Part shown: positions 53,490 to 61,496 of the stretch, one piece after another
Layout: every line of letters begins with the position of its first letter
Numbering within the stretch: position 1 is the stretch's first letter
Assembly (NCBI RefSeq): GCF_003946175.1
Contig: NZ_RHOK01000001.1
Location: 144,276 to 208,275 of the forward strand
Direction: 5' to 3'
Length of the DNA stretch: 64,000 nt
Origin: Lacticaseibacillus suibinensis
GTDB taxonomy: Bacteria > Bacillota > Bacilli > Lactobacillales > Lactobacillaceae
The notes under the pieces: model-generated
The model's input: only the letters and a program-made list of their open reading frames with translations
Databases searched by the model: none
Told to the model about the DNA's origin: nothing
Translations under genes and position numbers: made by a program

Positions 53490-53690
53490 CGGGCCGCTAA
53501 CGGTGGCGCCACCATCCGATGTAAGCGTATCTTCCTACACTGGCCATTTTGTGTTGCTCGCTCCCCCGTCAGCAGGGATCGTCGCAAGCTGTGTCCGGTC
53601 GCTAAACCGGACAAAGAACTGTGCCACGACCTGCCGTGGCTGGTCCCGCTCAACCGGGCAGCTCAGCCTCTAAGGAGGCATATAAGTTCG
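53490..53690. other. Hairpin-rich non-coding zone
   Basis: No gene is seen between 53093 and 53818. This part carries several strong hairpins: GGTGGCGCCACC (about 53501), TGTCCGGT/ACCGGACA (about 53590-53612), CCACG/CGTGG (about 53622-53638) and GCCTC/GAGGC (about 53668-53681). A packaging (cos) or regulatory function is possible because the terminase genes lie downstream. Confidence 0.4.
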
Positions 53691-53777
53691 CCATGCTACT
53701 AATCGTCAAGGTAGCCAGGCGATGTCTTAGGTTCTCACCTTTGGCACAATACCATAATACTGCACTAGGTATCGTTG

Positions 53778-53818
53778 TTGTGTCGCTTCTTCATAGCTCT
53801 TGTGTCGCTCTTGTGTCG
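53778..53818. repeat. Three phased TTGTGTCG repeats
   Basis: TTGTGTCG starts at 53778, 53800 and 53811, that is, 22 and 11 bases apart, so all three face the same side of the helix. They lie just beyond the stop of the gene at 53819. They look like binding sites for a multimeric protein such as the small terminase or the late regulator. Confidence 0.55.
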
Positions 53819-54055
53819 TTATTTACACTCCGAAGCGCTCATATCGACAATATTATCTAACTTAACTGCTTGCCACTGACCGTCATCAATCGTGAGCACC
53901 ACACCGCCTTTGTCGCCAGCAAGCCATCTCTGGAAGTCTGCCCGCTTCATGACTACATTTGAGACCGAGTAGTCATCAACCCAATCGCCATCGTCATTCT
54001 CCTTAGGTTGCCATAATCTGGCGCACACTGTAATATACTCGCCTTCACCCATCAT
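53819..54055 (-). CDS. Phage hypothetical protein
   Basis: A 78-residue acidic protein; no family recognised. Its start overlaps the end of the late regulator gene (TGATG), so it is coupled to it. Confidence 0.5.
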   Translation of the reverse strand: MMGEGEYITVCARLWQPKENDDGDWVDDYSVSNVVMKRADFQRWLAGDKGGVVLTIDDGQWQAVKLDNIVDMSASECK

Positions 54056-54500
54056 CACGCACCGTCCTGTACACCAGAAGCTCGCTTGGCACCGGTGGCC
54101 ACACTTCCGCGAACGCCACCAGTGCTTCTTCTTTGGCGTGGTAGTACGCTGTGTTGCTCATCGTCAGCCGTTCCATCAGTGCCTCGGCTTTGATTGGGCG
54201 GCCTATGTACAGGCCCTGCAAAATCAGGCGTGATGTGTCGTCCTCGATGCACTCCAGCGCCCGCCTGACCCGCTCCACAAACTCTTGGTCGCTGAGGTGG
54301 TCAGTGATACGCCGCTCCACTGAATTTTCGACCGTGTCATTGCGAGGCATGCCATCCATAGCAGGTGACTTGAGCCCCAGCACGTCCGCCCGTTTTGCTT
54401 TCTGTTCGCGGTGCCGAAAGTCACTCAGCAACCCTTCTGCATTTTCGGCGGTCGCCTCACGGTCAAGCCGCCTGAAATATGATTGGACCAAACGCCCCAT
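54045..54500 (-). CDS. ArpU/RinA-like late transcription regulator
   Basis: A 151-residue protein with a C-terminal sigma-70 region 4-like HTH (ALMERLTMSNTAYYHAKEEA). Size and position, last gene before the packaging genes, match the ArpU/RinA/LtrC family, which turns on the late operon of Gram-positive phages. The ATG at 54500 has GGGAG upstream. Confidence 0.75.
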   Translation of the reverse strand: MGRLVQSYFRRLDREATAENAEGLLSDFRHREQKAKRADVLGLKSPAMDGMPRNDTVENSVERRITDHLSDQEFVERVRRALECIEDDTSRLILQGLYIGRPIKAEALMERLTMSNTAYYHAKEEALVAFAEVWPPVPSELLVYRTVRDDG

Positions 54501-54576
54501 GCCCTGCACTCCCTTTGTGGTAGAATTGAATTGTCGAGATCCAATCAGCGTGCCGGTGGTGCGCTATTTTTTTGCA

Positions 54577-54759
54577 CTATTTTTGTGGCTGCATAGCGTG
54601 CTTGAGCTCATCGGCAAATCGTGTGAATGCGACCGTTGCGCCTCTGCACACCTTCTCGAACGCCGTCAGATATGCCCGGAGCTCACGGTTCAAGCGTCTG
54701 CGCTCGGCTGCCGCCTGCTGTTTCCTCAGCTTCTGCACACGGCGATGTCGGTCATTCAT
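54577..54759 (-). CDS. Small basic phage protein
   Basis: A 60-residue, strongly basic helical protein (MNDRHRRVQKLRKQQAAAER). No family recognised. ATGA overlap with the gene before. Confidence 0.5.
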   Translation of the reverse strand: MNDRHRRVQKLRKQQAAAERRRLNRELRAYLTAFEKVCRGATVAFTRFADELKHAMQPQK

Positions 54760-55013
54760 TGGCGTTCCTCCAGCTTGTCCAGAACTTCATAGAGCAAGAA
54801 GATGATTGTGTAGCAGAGAAACGTCAGGTCGATGACTGCTTGCCTAGCCTTTGGTTTCCAAGTACTTAGATTCGGGCAAGGATAGAGGTTAGCATCATAC
54901 ATCAGGAACTGAAGCACATGTTCGTTTGTAACACGATCATCGTGTAGGATTTCCTCAGTGCGAATCCCTGATCCACGTGTGAAGCCACCTTTGAATTGCT
55001 CATGTAAGTTCAT
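54756..55013 (-). CDS. Phage hypothetical protein with a hydrophobic C-terminal helix
   Basis: An 85-residue protein from the ATG at 55013 behind GGAGGAG. A hydrophobic stretch (VIDLTFLCYTIIFLLYEVLD) near the end could be membrane-bound or buried. Four-base overlaps on both sides. Confidence 0.5.
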   Translation of the reverse strand: MNLHEQFKGGFTRGSGIRTEEILHDDRVTNEHVLQFLMYDANLYPCPNLSTWKPKARQAVIDLTFLCYTIIFLLYEVLDKLEERQ

Positions 55014-55255
55014 TTCTCCTCCTCCCATTTCCAACCGTTGCCCCGTATAACGGGACCGGCTTTCTTAATTTCCTTAACCAGTCGCACCGTGAAAAGCTCC
55101 TCATCACCATCGGCTATTCCGTCTCCATCTTCTGCATCGAACTCATTTGCGTCTGATAGCGTCTTGAAACGTGAAACAGCTTCGTCATACGTCAGTCCGC
55201 ATGAATCAATGCCACCCCCATCAATGATGGTGTATGTTGGTTCTGATTTTTTCAT
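55010..55255 (-). CDS. Phage hypothetical acidic protein
   Basis: An 81-residue protein with an Asp/Glu-rich middle; no family recognised. Overlaps both neighbours by four bases in a tightly packed early cluster. Confidence 0.5.
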   Translation of the reverse strand: MKKSEPTYTIIDGGGIDSCGLTYDEAVSRFKTLSDANEFDAEDGDGIADGDEELFTVRLVKEIKKAGPVIRGNGWKWEEEK

Positions 55256-55644
55256 AGTTTGACTACATCCCCTTTTTCTTCAACACGCCAGACACCTAGC
55301 AACCATGCACGGGCGAAGGTGTCAGTGTTGTGAGCTACCCATACCAAAACCCCAGTAGGTTCTGTGCGGGTAATGCCTAGGTCACGTACCATTCCGAATA
55401 CATCAACAAGATCACGATGAAATTTATGCAAGTTTTTGATGTATTCACTAATTGATTTAGGAATCATCGGCAGATCATCTGGCAAGGCGGCATCATAACG
55501 ATATCGAGTTGATGCAATAATATTTCCAAGGTTTAATCTATCAGCCACACCATCGGTCGATATCTCATCAATGACTATATCTTCAGAATACATGTAGCTA
55601 TCCAACAGTTCTTCGAACACGTCCCGCTTTGTCTCATTGCTCAT
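55252..55644 (-). CDS. Phage hypothetical protein, weakly DUF1642-like
   Basis: A 130-residue soluble protein. The C-terminal FARAWLLGVWRVEEKGD resembles the end of DUF1642 proteins of lactococcal and lactobacillus phages; the rest is not distinctive. The start lies inside the 3' end of the gene at 55634. Confidence 0.5.
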   Translation of the reverse strand: MSNETKRDVFEELLDSYMYSEDIVIDEISTDGVADRLNLGNIIASTRYRYDAALPDDLPMIPKSISEYIKNLHKFHRDLVDVFGMVRDLGITRTEPTGVLVWVAHNTDTFARAWLLGVWRVEEKGDVVKL

Positions 55645-55792
55645 CGTCAGTCACCTCCACAATAGTCATTACAGGGACAGTCCACCAATCTGGATAGTCC
55701 GCTTCTGCGTCGATAAACTCCTCTGCTTTTTCGTATGTCCTAAATGTGGCAATTACTTCGCCACCAAACATATTTCGACATTCATACCTCAT
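55634..55792 (-). CDS. Small phage protein
   Basis: A 52-residue protein, MRYECRNMFGGEVIATFRTY, then a Trp-containing acidic segment ending TDDEQ. AGAGGTAACCGACG precedes the ATG. It overlaps the next gene by 11 bases. Function unknown. Confidence 0.55.
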   Translation of the reverse strand: MRYECRNMFGGEVIATFRTYEKAEEFIDAEADYPDWWTVPVMTIVEVTDDEQ

Positions 55793-55805
55793 CGTCGGTT
55801 ACCTC

Positions 55806-56063
55806 TTACGTCAAAGACATATAGCAGTCATTGGGAATGTCATCATTAATTGACTGCATTTTTCGTTGCTTATAAGGATGCGTAGCCATTACTTCATCAT
55901 CACTTAATGCTGTACCACGTCTCCATAGTGGTCGTTCATCACCTGAATACCAAAACAAGTTATTAATCAGCTCTCTATCAACAAGTGGCTTCAAGAGTAC
56001 AATTTCTACGTCTCCAGAATCGTTAAACCAGTGGTTAGCTACTTGAATAGTTTTATTCGTCAT
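55806..56063 (-). CDS. Phage hypothetical protein
   Basis: An 85-residue protein; no family recognised. AGAGGTGACTGACG precedes the ATG. This same AGAGGTGACTGACGATGA-like junction recurs before several genes of the cluster. Confidence 0.5.
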   Translation of the reverse strand: MTNKTIQVANHWFNDSGDVEIVLLKPLVDRELINNLFWYSGDERPLWRRGTALSDDEVMATHPYKQRKMQSINDDIPNDCYMSLT

Positions 56064-56265
56064 CGTCAGTCACCTCTTCTTTTTCGCAGTCTTGCAAGCC
56101 GTAATGCTCAATCTCTGATTCAGTGAACTGAGCCCATGACCCACTTTTGACTTCATTAGTAAGAATCCATGAGATGGTCCCGGGATAAATTGAAGATCGG
56201 TATGCTTGAGCAAATAGTTTGTTTTTCTGCTTGCCGCCTAGTTCTTTGAATACCAGATATTTCTT
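56053..56265 (-). pseudogene. Phage reading frame that lacks a start codon
   Basis: A 70-codon frame reading KKYLVFKELGGKQKNKLFAQ through WILTNEVKSGSWAQFTESEI to TDDDE. It begins right after the TAG of the gene before, in GCAAAATAGAAGAAATATC. There is no ATG, GTG or TTG anywhere near the 5' end. Removing one A would give AAAATGAAGAAA, an ATGA-type overlap like those of its neighbours, so a one-base insertion may have destroyed the start. Confidence 0.5.
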
Positions 56266-56634
56266 CTATTTTGCCACGGTGTAGCCGTTGACGTAGGCGC
56301 GCATGAGGCGGTCTTCCGCTTTGCAGTCATCGTCATAATTGTCATGAGAGTTGACGAACCCGACAATTAACTCGGCGGGGTCATCATCACACTTCGCCTG
56401 CTCCAGCATCTCCGCTTCCTCTTCGCTCACCACGACCTTCGCCGGCTTCTCGACTAGCTCGACCACGTGGCCATCGCATTCATTGGCTGTTTCCTCCGCC
56501 GCTTCTTTGTGTTCATACAGGTCAGCCGTAATAATGTCATCTGTCCAGTCAGGAAACCATGCTGCAAAAGCTGGGTCCATCAAATATTCACCATCGTCGT
56601 TCCGCACGACGTAAAGCTTTACTTTATCTGTCAT
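56266..56634 (-). CDS. DUF1642 family phage protein
   Basis: A 122-residue acidic protein. VVSEEEAEMLEQAK and the C-terminal DRLMRAYVNGYTVAK fit DUF1642, a family of early phage proteins of unknown function. GGGAGGAAG precedes the ATG at 56634. Confidence 0.65.
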   Translation of the reverse strand: MTDKVKLYVVRNDDGEYLMDPAFAAWFPDWTDDIITADLYEHKEAAEETANECDGHVVELVEKPAKVVVSEEEAEMLEQAKCDDDPAELIVGFVNSHDNYDDDCKAEDRLMRAYVNGYTVAK

Positions 56635-56650
56635 ACTTGCTTCCTCCCGA

Positions 56651-57142
56651 CTAGAACGGCAGATCATCATCGCTGATGTCTAGCTGCTTGCCATTGCTTG
56701 CGAACGGGTCATTTGACGTCTGTGGTGCCGTCTGCGCTGGTTGGGCCTGAGCTTGGTAAGTTGTTCCACCCGCCTGCTGAGGCGCCGCCTGTGGAGGCTG
56801 TGGGGCCGGTGCGACCTGCTGCGAGCTCTTTGGCTCCAGCAGGGCGAAGTTCTCAACCACCACTTCGGTCACGAATACGCGCTGGCCTTGGTTGTTGTCG
56901 TAGGTTCGTGTCTGGATATGACCTTCGACACCGACCAGTGAGCCTTTGTGGGTGAAGTTGGCGAGGTTCTCCGCGCTCTTGCGCCAGATCACACAGTTGA
57001 TGAAGTCCGCTGTTGGTTCGCCGTCCCGCTTGTACTGCCGGTCAACTGCCAGCGTGAACGTGCCGACTGCGGTGCCGCTTTGCGTGTAGCGCAAGTCCAC
57101 GTCACGGGTCAGGCGGCCTGTTAGTGCGATGCTATTAATCAT
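56651..57142 (-). CDS. ssb: Single-stranded DNA-binding protein
   Basis: A 163-residue SSB with an OB fold (MINSIALTGRLTRDVDLRYT, FINCVIWRKSAENLA), a Gln/Pro/Ala-rich linker and the acidic tip DISDDDLPF used to recruit partners. It covers ssDNA during phage replication and recombination. Confidence 0.95.
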   Translation of the reverse strand: MINSIALTGRLTRDVDLRYTQSGTAVGTFTLAVDRQYKRDGEPTADFINCVIWRKSAENLANFTHKGSLVGVEGHIQTRTYDNNQGQRVFVTEVVVENFALLEPKSSQQVAPAPQPPQAAPQQAGGTTYQAQAQPAQTAPQTSNDPFASNGKQLDISDDDLPF

Positions 57143-57437
57143 GGAGATCAGCCTCCTTCACGAACACACCATTCACCATCTTGCCTTGGCGGTCTTTGAT
57201 AACGTTGTAGGCGAGATGGAAACACGTGTCTTGATGCAAACCCACTTGTAGGGCCAATACGGTCAACACAACTTGAATATCGCCCAAGCTGTCGCTTGTC
57301 TGGTCACGATTGCCTTTGTTGATGCCCCTTGCCAACTCTCCGACCTCTTCCATTAGCTTGCTCATCTGGGCCTTTGGGTCGCATACGTCAAGGCCACGGG
57401 CTTCTGCCCAGGCCTCAACTGATTTTGTATAGTCCAT
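57135..57437 (-). CDS. MazG-like nucleotide pyrophosphohydrolase
   Basis: A 100-residue all-helical protein with LMEEVGELARGI and DSLGDIQVVLTVLA, the metal-binding EExxE and ExxD-type motifs of MazG-like enzymes, although the second motif has DSLGD. Such enzymes cut (d)NTPs or lower ppGpp during infection. It overlaps ssb by eight bases. Confidence 0.75.
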   Translation of the reverse strand: MDYTKSVEAWAEARGLDVCDPKAQMSKLMEEVGELARGINKGNRDQTSDSLGDIQVVLTVLALQVGLHQDTCFHLAYNVIKDRQGKMVNGVFVKEADLHD

Positions 57438-57445
57438 TTGTCCTC

Positions 57446-57826
57446 CTACGCCTGTTCTTCACTGAACAGGCCTGTCTTGTAGTCATATCTGGCCACCGTC
57501 ACCGGCAGACCGTAGCGCCGCATGAATATTGCGATGCGGAGCTTGGCATCTGTCGTCATCGTGGCGTTTCCGCCCTTCACGTCCACTACCTTGACCAGCT
57601 TCTCGCCTTCGTAGATGCAGAAGTCCGGGGTATACACCCGCTTCGAGTATTGCTTCCGGTTGAGCGTGAAGCTCTGCAGAATCTCAAAGCTCTGGTGGTA
57701 GGTAAATCGCACGTCCTGCCGAAGAAGTTGGTTGTAGTACGCCGCCTCGGCCATGCTGTCAGCAATCTTGCCGTCTGCGGTCTCCGTCTTATTCGCGTGG
57801 TACTTGTTATGGCCCCGCCAAGTCAT
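57446..57826 (-). CDS. DUF1064 family protein, nuclease-like
   Basis: A 126-residue protein with SMAEAAYYNQLL, YTPDFCIYEG and KVVDVKGG. This E...D...DxK pattern is that of PD-(D/E)XK nucleases, and DUF1064 is common in replication regions of Gram-positive phages, where it may serve as a resolvase. Confidence 0.75.
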   Translation of the reverse strand: MTWRGHNKYHANKTETADGKIADSMAEAAYYNQLLRQDVRFTYHQSFEILQSFTLNRKQYSKRVYTPDFCIYEGEKLVKVVDVKGGNATMTTDAKLRIAIFMRRYGLPVTVARYDYKTGLFSEEQA

Positions 57827-57996
57827 ACTTCACGACCCACCAGTACAAGCAGGGTCAACATCAGGTTCGCGCACAGCATCAGGAAGTATGCCTTGAACGG
57901 GCTCCCATACCAGAAAAACCAACTACCCGCTATGACAAAGACTAATGCTGCCCCTAGGCACAGCCATGTAATTATTTTGTGTCCCCCGTCAGTCAT
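57823..57996 (-). CDS. Small phage membrane protein
   Basis: A 57-residue protein with two hydrophobic segments (IITWLCLGAALVFVIAGSWF and FLMLCANLMLTLLVLV). AGGAGGCACTAC precedes the ATG at 57996. Overlaps both neighbours. Confidence 0.6.
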   Translation of the reverse strand: MTDGGHKIITWLCLGAALVFVIAGSWFFWYGSPFKAYFLMLCANLMLTLLVLVGREV

Positions 57997-58243
57997 GTAG
58001 TGCCTCCTCGTAGAGGGATACGCCCTTCTCGGTGACCCATAAGGAACGTGGCGCATTCCGATCCCAATTAACCAGTCCGTTTCGTCGCATATGCACGAGC
58101 GCCACCTGCACAGATGATTTGCTCAAGTGGAGCTTGTCACCCATGCTATCAAGTGTTGGCGGGCACCCCTGGTAGTCTAGGGACTGGTCAATCAACGTCA
58201 GAATCTTGATGTACCTGTCACGCCATTGTTTTGGTGTCAACAT
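57989..58243 (-). CDS. Winged-helix DNA-binding protein
   Basis: An 84-residue protein with a LexA/MarR-like winged helix (PTLDSMGDKLHLSKSSVQVA, LVHMRRNGLVNWDRNAPRSL). Lies between replisome organizer and DUF1064 genes. Probably a small regulator. Confidence 0.65.
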   Translation of the reverse strand: MLTPKQWRDRYIKILTLIDQSLDYQGCPPTLDSMGDKLHLSKSSVQVALVHMRRNGLVNWDRNAPRSLWVTEKGVSLYEEALHD

Positions 58244-59108
58244 CTTTATTCCCCTTCCTGAGCTGCTCTAATTCCTTGAGTTGCTCCGCCAGCTCCGCTT
58301 TAGCGTCTGCGCTGACCTCTTGCTTTGGCGTCTGGTAGCCTGCTTGCATCCATTCCGGCGTTGCCTCCTGCCGCTGGGGCTTGCCGCCGCTTTGCTGTGG
58401 TTTAGCCACACGCGGCACGCTGTTCACGTAGCCCTCAAACTTCGATGCGCGGAAAATGGTGCTCGGCCTGATGTACTGCTCCATGTCAGTGCCAAGCCAC
58501 CCCGCAGTCACGTTGTCGATGGCAGTTTGAAGATCCTTTGGCGTGAAGCCTTCCCGTAGCCGCTCATGAACTAGCTTCCGGTTGGTAGCCGTATTCTTGA
58601 AGTGTTTGCCGCTCTTTTCGTTGAGATATTCAAATAGCTTGTCGAAGTCGACATGCGGTTCGGCGCTAGCCGGACTATGGTTTTTATCTTTTGTCTTGTC
58701 TTTGTCAGGTAATAGTAAAGTACTATGTTCAACGACCTGACCAACAGATGACCCAACAACCTGGTCAACAGGTTTGTAACTAGCTGGTAAGCTGTTGCCC
58801 AACGGCTTGGTAAACTCTTTGTAGAGTTTTACTAGTTTGTAAGCTGGGGCTGTTTTATCTTTTTTGCCTGGGGTGTATTCAATCAAGTGTTCCTGCACTA
58901 GGCGGTTACGTGCTTGGCTCAAGCCTTGTTCCGTTAGTGACGTGCGACTTGCCAATACCGAATTGCGCAACTTGAATTGTTCGTCTATCTTGCCTTCGTC
59001 ATTCGCGTAGTCCAATAGTTCGCGATACAAAACGTTCTGGCCTAATGAGAGGCTCAATTCTTCTGTGAGCAATTTGCGGTAAGCTCGTCTTTGCTTGAAG
59101 TAGTCCAA
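58218..59108 (-). CDS. Phage replisome organizer / DnaD-like replication protein
   Basis: A 296-residue protein. The N-terminal winged helix (residues about 15-95) leads to a linker and the conserved phage C-terminal domain (FDKLFEYLNEKSGKHFKNTA, then RPSTIFRASKFEGYVN). It binds the phage origin and recruits the host helicase. The start is TTG at 59108 behind GGGGGTGA. No separate helicase loader is seen. Confidence 0.8.
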   Translation of the reverse strand: MDYFKQRRAYRKLLTEELSLSLGQNVLYRELLDYANDEGKIDEQFKLRNSVLASRTSLTEQGLSQARNRLVQEHLIEYTPGKKDKTAPAYKLVKLYKEFTKPLGNSLPASYKPVDQVVGSSVGQVVEHSTLLLPDKDKTKDKNHSPASAEPHVDFDKLFEYLNEKSGKHFKNTATNRKLVHERLREGFTPKDLQTAIDNVTAGWLGTDMEQYIRPSTIFRASKFEGYVNSVPRVAKPQQSGGKPQRQEATPEWMQAGYQTPKQEVSADAKAELAEQLKELEQLRKGNKDVDTKTMA

Positions 59109-59154
59109 CAGATCACCCCCTACCCTGTTTTATCGTTTGTCATTGCTGTGCCTC

Positions 59155-59904
59155 CTAGAATGGAAGCTCTGGTTCGGCTACTGGTTCGTCAGCAACTGGC
59201 TCCGGTTGTGGATCCGGGGCAACTGCTGACATACGGTGGAAGGCGTCAGATACGGCTTGATATTGTGCCTCTGTCATCTGTCCCCACTTGACCGGTCCAA
59301 GCTTCGATTCGCCCACTACGGTGGTGAATACATCATTGCCATCAAGGCCGCGCACCTTGGCAAACTCCTTGAGCGACTCGAGCAAACGTTGCTTTTGCTC
59401 GGCAGTAGCAACAGGTTCGGCAGGCTGTGTAGGCTTTGCCGGGACGATCTGCTGTTCATAACGCCGTGCTGGTGCGCGCCGTGGCTGTTCTTGCTTAGGC
59501 TGGGCTTGGCGATTTGATGCGGCATTTCCATCATCGTCAGCATCACCGACAAGCCCGAAGGCTGTCTGGAGGGTGTAGCGCCGTGCGTAGGTTTCAGCGC
59601 TCCCAAGCTCCTGCGCGGTGCCCTTTCCTGCTGGCATAGTCAGTGGTGAGAACTCGATGTATTCGCCACTGTCATGAAAGATGATGGTCTGCACTGTGAC
59701 GCCGCCCTGATCGTTTGAAACGTCCTGCGTCCATGAGAGGCCGGTGTTTTGAATGCCAGCGTCAACGGACTTGATGACGGCTGAAAGGTCAGAATACTTC
59801 GACTTGGTAAATGGGTTCGTGGCGTTCTTGTCTGGTTGCTTAACTTGAGTACGAAACTTGCGCATGTCTTTGATGAGTTCAATAGTCTTTTCAGAGCGTT
59901 TCAT
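59155..59904 (-). CDS. ERF-family single-strand annealing protein
   Basis: A 249-residue recombinase of the ERF family (MRKFRTQVKQPDKNATNPFT, GSAETYARRYTLQTAFGLVG). It anneals complementary strands during phage recombination. A Pro/Gln-rich linker leads to a C-terminal acidic tip EPELPF, like the SSB tip. The ATG at 59904 has AAGGAGG upstream. Confidence 0.88.
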   Translation of the reverse strand: MKRSEKTIELIKDMRKFRTQVKQPDKNATNPFTKSKYSDLSAVIKSVDAGIQNTGLSWTQDVSNDQGGVTVQTIIFHDSGEYIEFSPLTMPAGKGTAQELGSAETYARRYTLQTAFGLVGDADDDGNAASNRQAQPKQEQPRRAPARRYEQQIVPAKPTQPAEPVATAEQKQRLLESLKEFAKVRGLDGNDVFTTVVGESKLGPVKWGQMTEAQYQAVSDAFHRMSAVAPDPQPEPVADEPVAEPELPF

Positions 59905-59906
59905 GG

Positions 59907-60860
59907 TTATGCCTCCTTGATTGATTCGTAGCTGATTTTGTTGGCCTTCATGAAGTCGGCCAGTGCCCACATCTTTTCCTCGGTTGTGGTGACGCGGAAT
60001 GCACGGGTGTAGACCGGCGCTTGTTGCTGTGGTTCTTCATCAATCAGGCTTGTTTGCTCCGGCTGTGGCACAATTTCGCCCGTCTCACGGTCAATCGTGG
60101 TATTGCCTACCTGTTCCTGCTTAGCCTTGGCAATCGCGTCTGCGGCCTCTTTGGCGCGCTGTGCGCGTTCTTCATCCTTCTTACGCTGCATCAGCGCCGC
60201 GTCCATACGAACTCGGAGTTCAGCAAAGGTGGCACCGGCTTCGATTTCTTGAAGCCAAGAATAGGCATCTAGGTTGTTGGCATCTGCGTATGCCTTAGTG
60301 GCCGCCTTATCCGATGCAATTCGTTCGCGTTGGTCGACCATGCTTTTCAGCTTGGCCCCGATCGCACGGGTGAGACCAATCGTTGGCTTGCCTGTTGGCG
60401 TCCACATATTGACTTTGTCCCATCCGTCCTCTAACTCAACGTCCGTGACATCAATCTTGTAAGACGGTGCAAGTTCCGCAATGTAAGCTAGTAGCTTATC
60501 GTGCCGTTCGTCTTCGGCCGCTTGTTGAAGCGTCTTGACTGCGTCAGCGATTGGAACGATGGTGGCGTCAATTTCTCCAGTCAGGACTTTGACTTGATTT
60601 TCAAATTCATGGAGCGGTTGGTTATATTGTTTTTTAACTTCCTTGCGCTGGGTGTCGATGGCAGTCTTGAACTTGCGTAGCTTTGCCAGTGAGTCTTGCG
60701 CGTCTTTGAGCGTGCCGTCAGTCACAACCAAGTTGCTGTACTTAGACGCATACGCCGCAACCTGTGCTTTTAGGTCGTCATAGTTATTGATTGTGATGGT
60801 GCTTGGCTTGTAATCGACTTGATACTTTAGGTCTTGTGGTGCGGTTAATTCATTTGTCAT
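59907..60860 (-). CDS. DUF1351 family protein
   Basis: A 317-residue largely coiled-coil protein (FKTAIDTQRKEVKKQYNQPL, then RMDAALMQRKKDEERAQRAK) of the DUF1351 family. This gene regularly precedes a recombinase in Gram-positive phages and is thought to assist it; the mechanism is unknown. It ends two bases before the ERF start. Confidence 0.75.
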   Translation of the reverse strand: MTNELTAPQDLKYQVDYKPSTITINNYDDLKAQVAAYASKYSNLVVTDGTLKDAQDSLAKLRKFKTAIDTQRKEVKKQYNQPLHEFENQVKVLTGEIDATIVPIADAVKTLQQAAEDERHDKLLAYIAELAPSYKIDVTDVELEDGWDKVNMWTPTGKPTIGLTRAIGAKLKSMVDQRERIASDKAATKAYADANNLDAYSWLQEIEAGATFAELRVRMDAALMQRKKDEERAQRAKEAADAIAKAKQEQVGNTTIDRETGEIVPQPEQTSLIDEEPQQQAPVYTRAFRVTTTEEKMWALADFMKANKISYESIKEA

Positions 60861-60955
60861 GCCTTTTCCTCCGTTGCTTCTAGCAGTGCTGTGAGTTTGT
60901 CCTGCATCTCGTCCTCGTAATAGTCTTCGAGGTCTGCGTTCAGTTCATCGTCCAT
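60857..60955 (-). CDS. Very small acidic phage protein
   Basis: A 32-residue protein, MDDELNADLEDYYEDEMQDK and 12 more residues. AAAGGTGG lies ten bases upstream. ATGA overlap with the DUF1351 start. Function unknown. Confidence 0.5.
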   Translation of the reverse strand: MDDELNADLEDYYEDEMQDKLTALLEATEEKA

Positions 60956-60956
60956 A

Positions 60957-61217
60957 TCAGCGCACCACCTTTCGCTTTGGTTGCTGGCGTGATAAACTGA
61001 GGTAAATAATGTTTTTCTTTGTTTCTTTCGCCTCTGCGGTTGCCTCCGCTGGGGCTTTTTTTGCGCTTTGCCAGAACTCGGCGTGTTCTTCCGGGTAGCT
61101 GGCCGGGTCGCTTGGATCAATGTCCGGCTCATACCAGTTGACGAATTGCGCGGCCTTCGGGTGCTTGGCCATGAAGTCTTCAAACCAGTTTGTAATGCTT
61201 ATCCATGGGTGTCTCAT
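60957..61217 (-). CDS. Phage hypothetical protein
   Basis: An 86-residue protein with Trp-rich N-terminus (MRHPWISITNWFEDF) and basic tail. No family recognised. Four-base overlap with the gene before. Confidence 0.5.
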   Translation of the reverse strand: MRHPWISITNWFEDFMAKHPKAAQFVNWYEPDIDPSDPASYPEEHAEFWQSAKKAPAEATAEAKETKKNIIYLSLSRQQPKRKVVR

Positions 61218-61495
61218 GCTTCCTGCTCCTTTCGTTCGTGTTCCTTTCTATATTTGGTGATGATGGCGTTGTAGTCGATGCCTTCCTCTGTGGCCTCGCG
61301 CATGAAGCGTTCAAGCTCAAAATTCGGTACCTTTACCGCACCAATCTTCAAAGTCTTGATGTATCCGAGATCAATCAAAATTCTGACCGCGTTCACATCA
61401 CAGCCGATGTACTTTGCTGCCATCTGAATGCTCATCGTTGCACGCTGGGCCTTGCGTTTGATGACCAGCCTCCTTGTATTGCTTAGCTCTTGCAT
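61214..61495 (-). CDS. Excisionase/MerR-like HTH protein
   Basis: A 93-residue protein with a small winged-type HTH (MSIQMAAKYIGCDVNAVRIL, IDLGYIKTLKIGAVKVP). Similar to Xis-like DNA-binding proteins. ATG at 61495 with AGGTGA upstream; a GTG nine bases earlier is an alternative. Confidence 0.6.
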   Translation of the reverse strand: MQELSNTRRLVIKRKAQRATMSIQMAAKYIGCDVNAVRILIDLGYIKTLKIGAVKVPNFELERFMREATEEGIDYNAIITKYRKEHERKEQEA

Positions 61496-61496
61496 A

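Noticed and set aside
53495..53515. T-box riboswitch motif
   Set aside because: GGTGGCGCCACC is a plain palindrome without the specifier arm, on the strand opposite to the genes.
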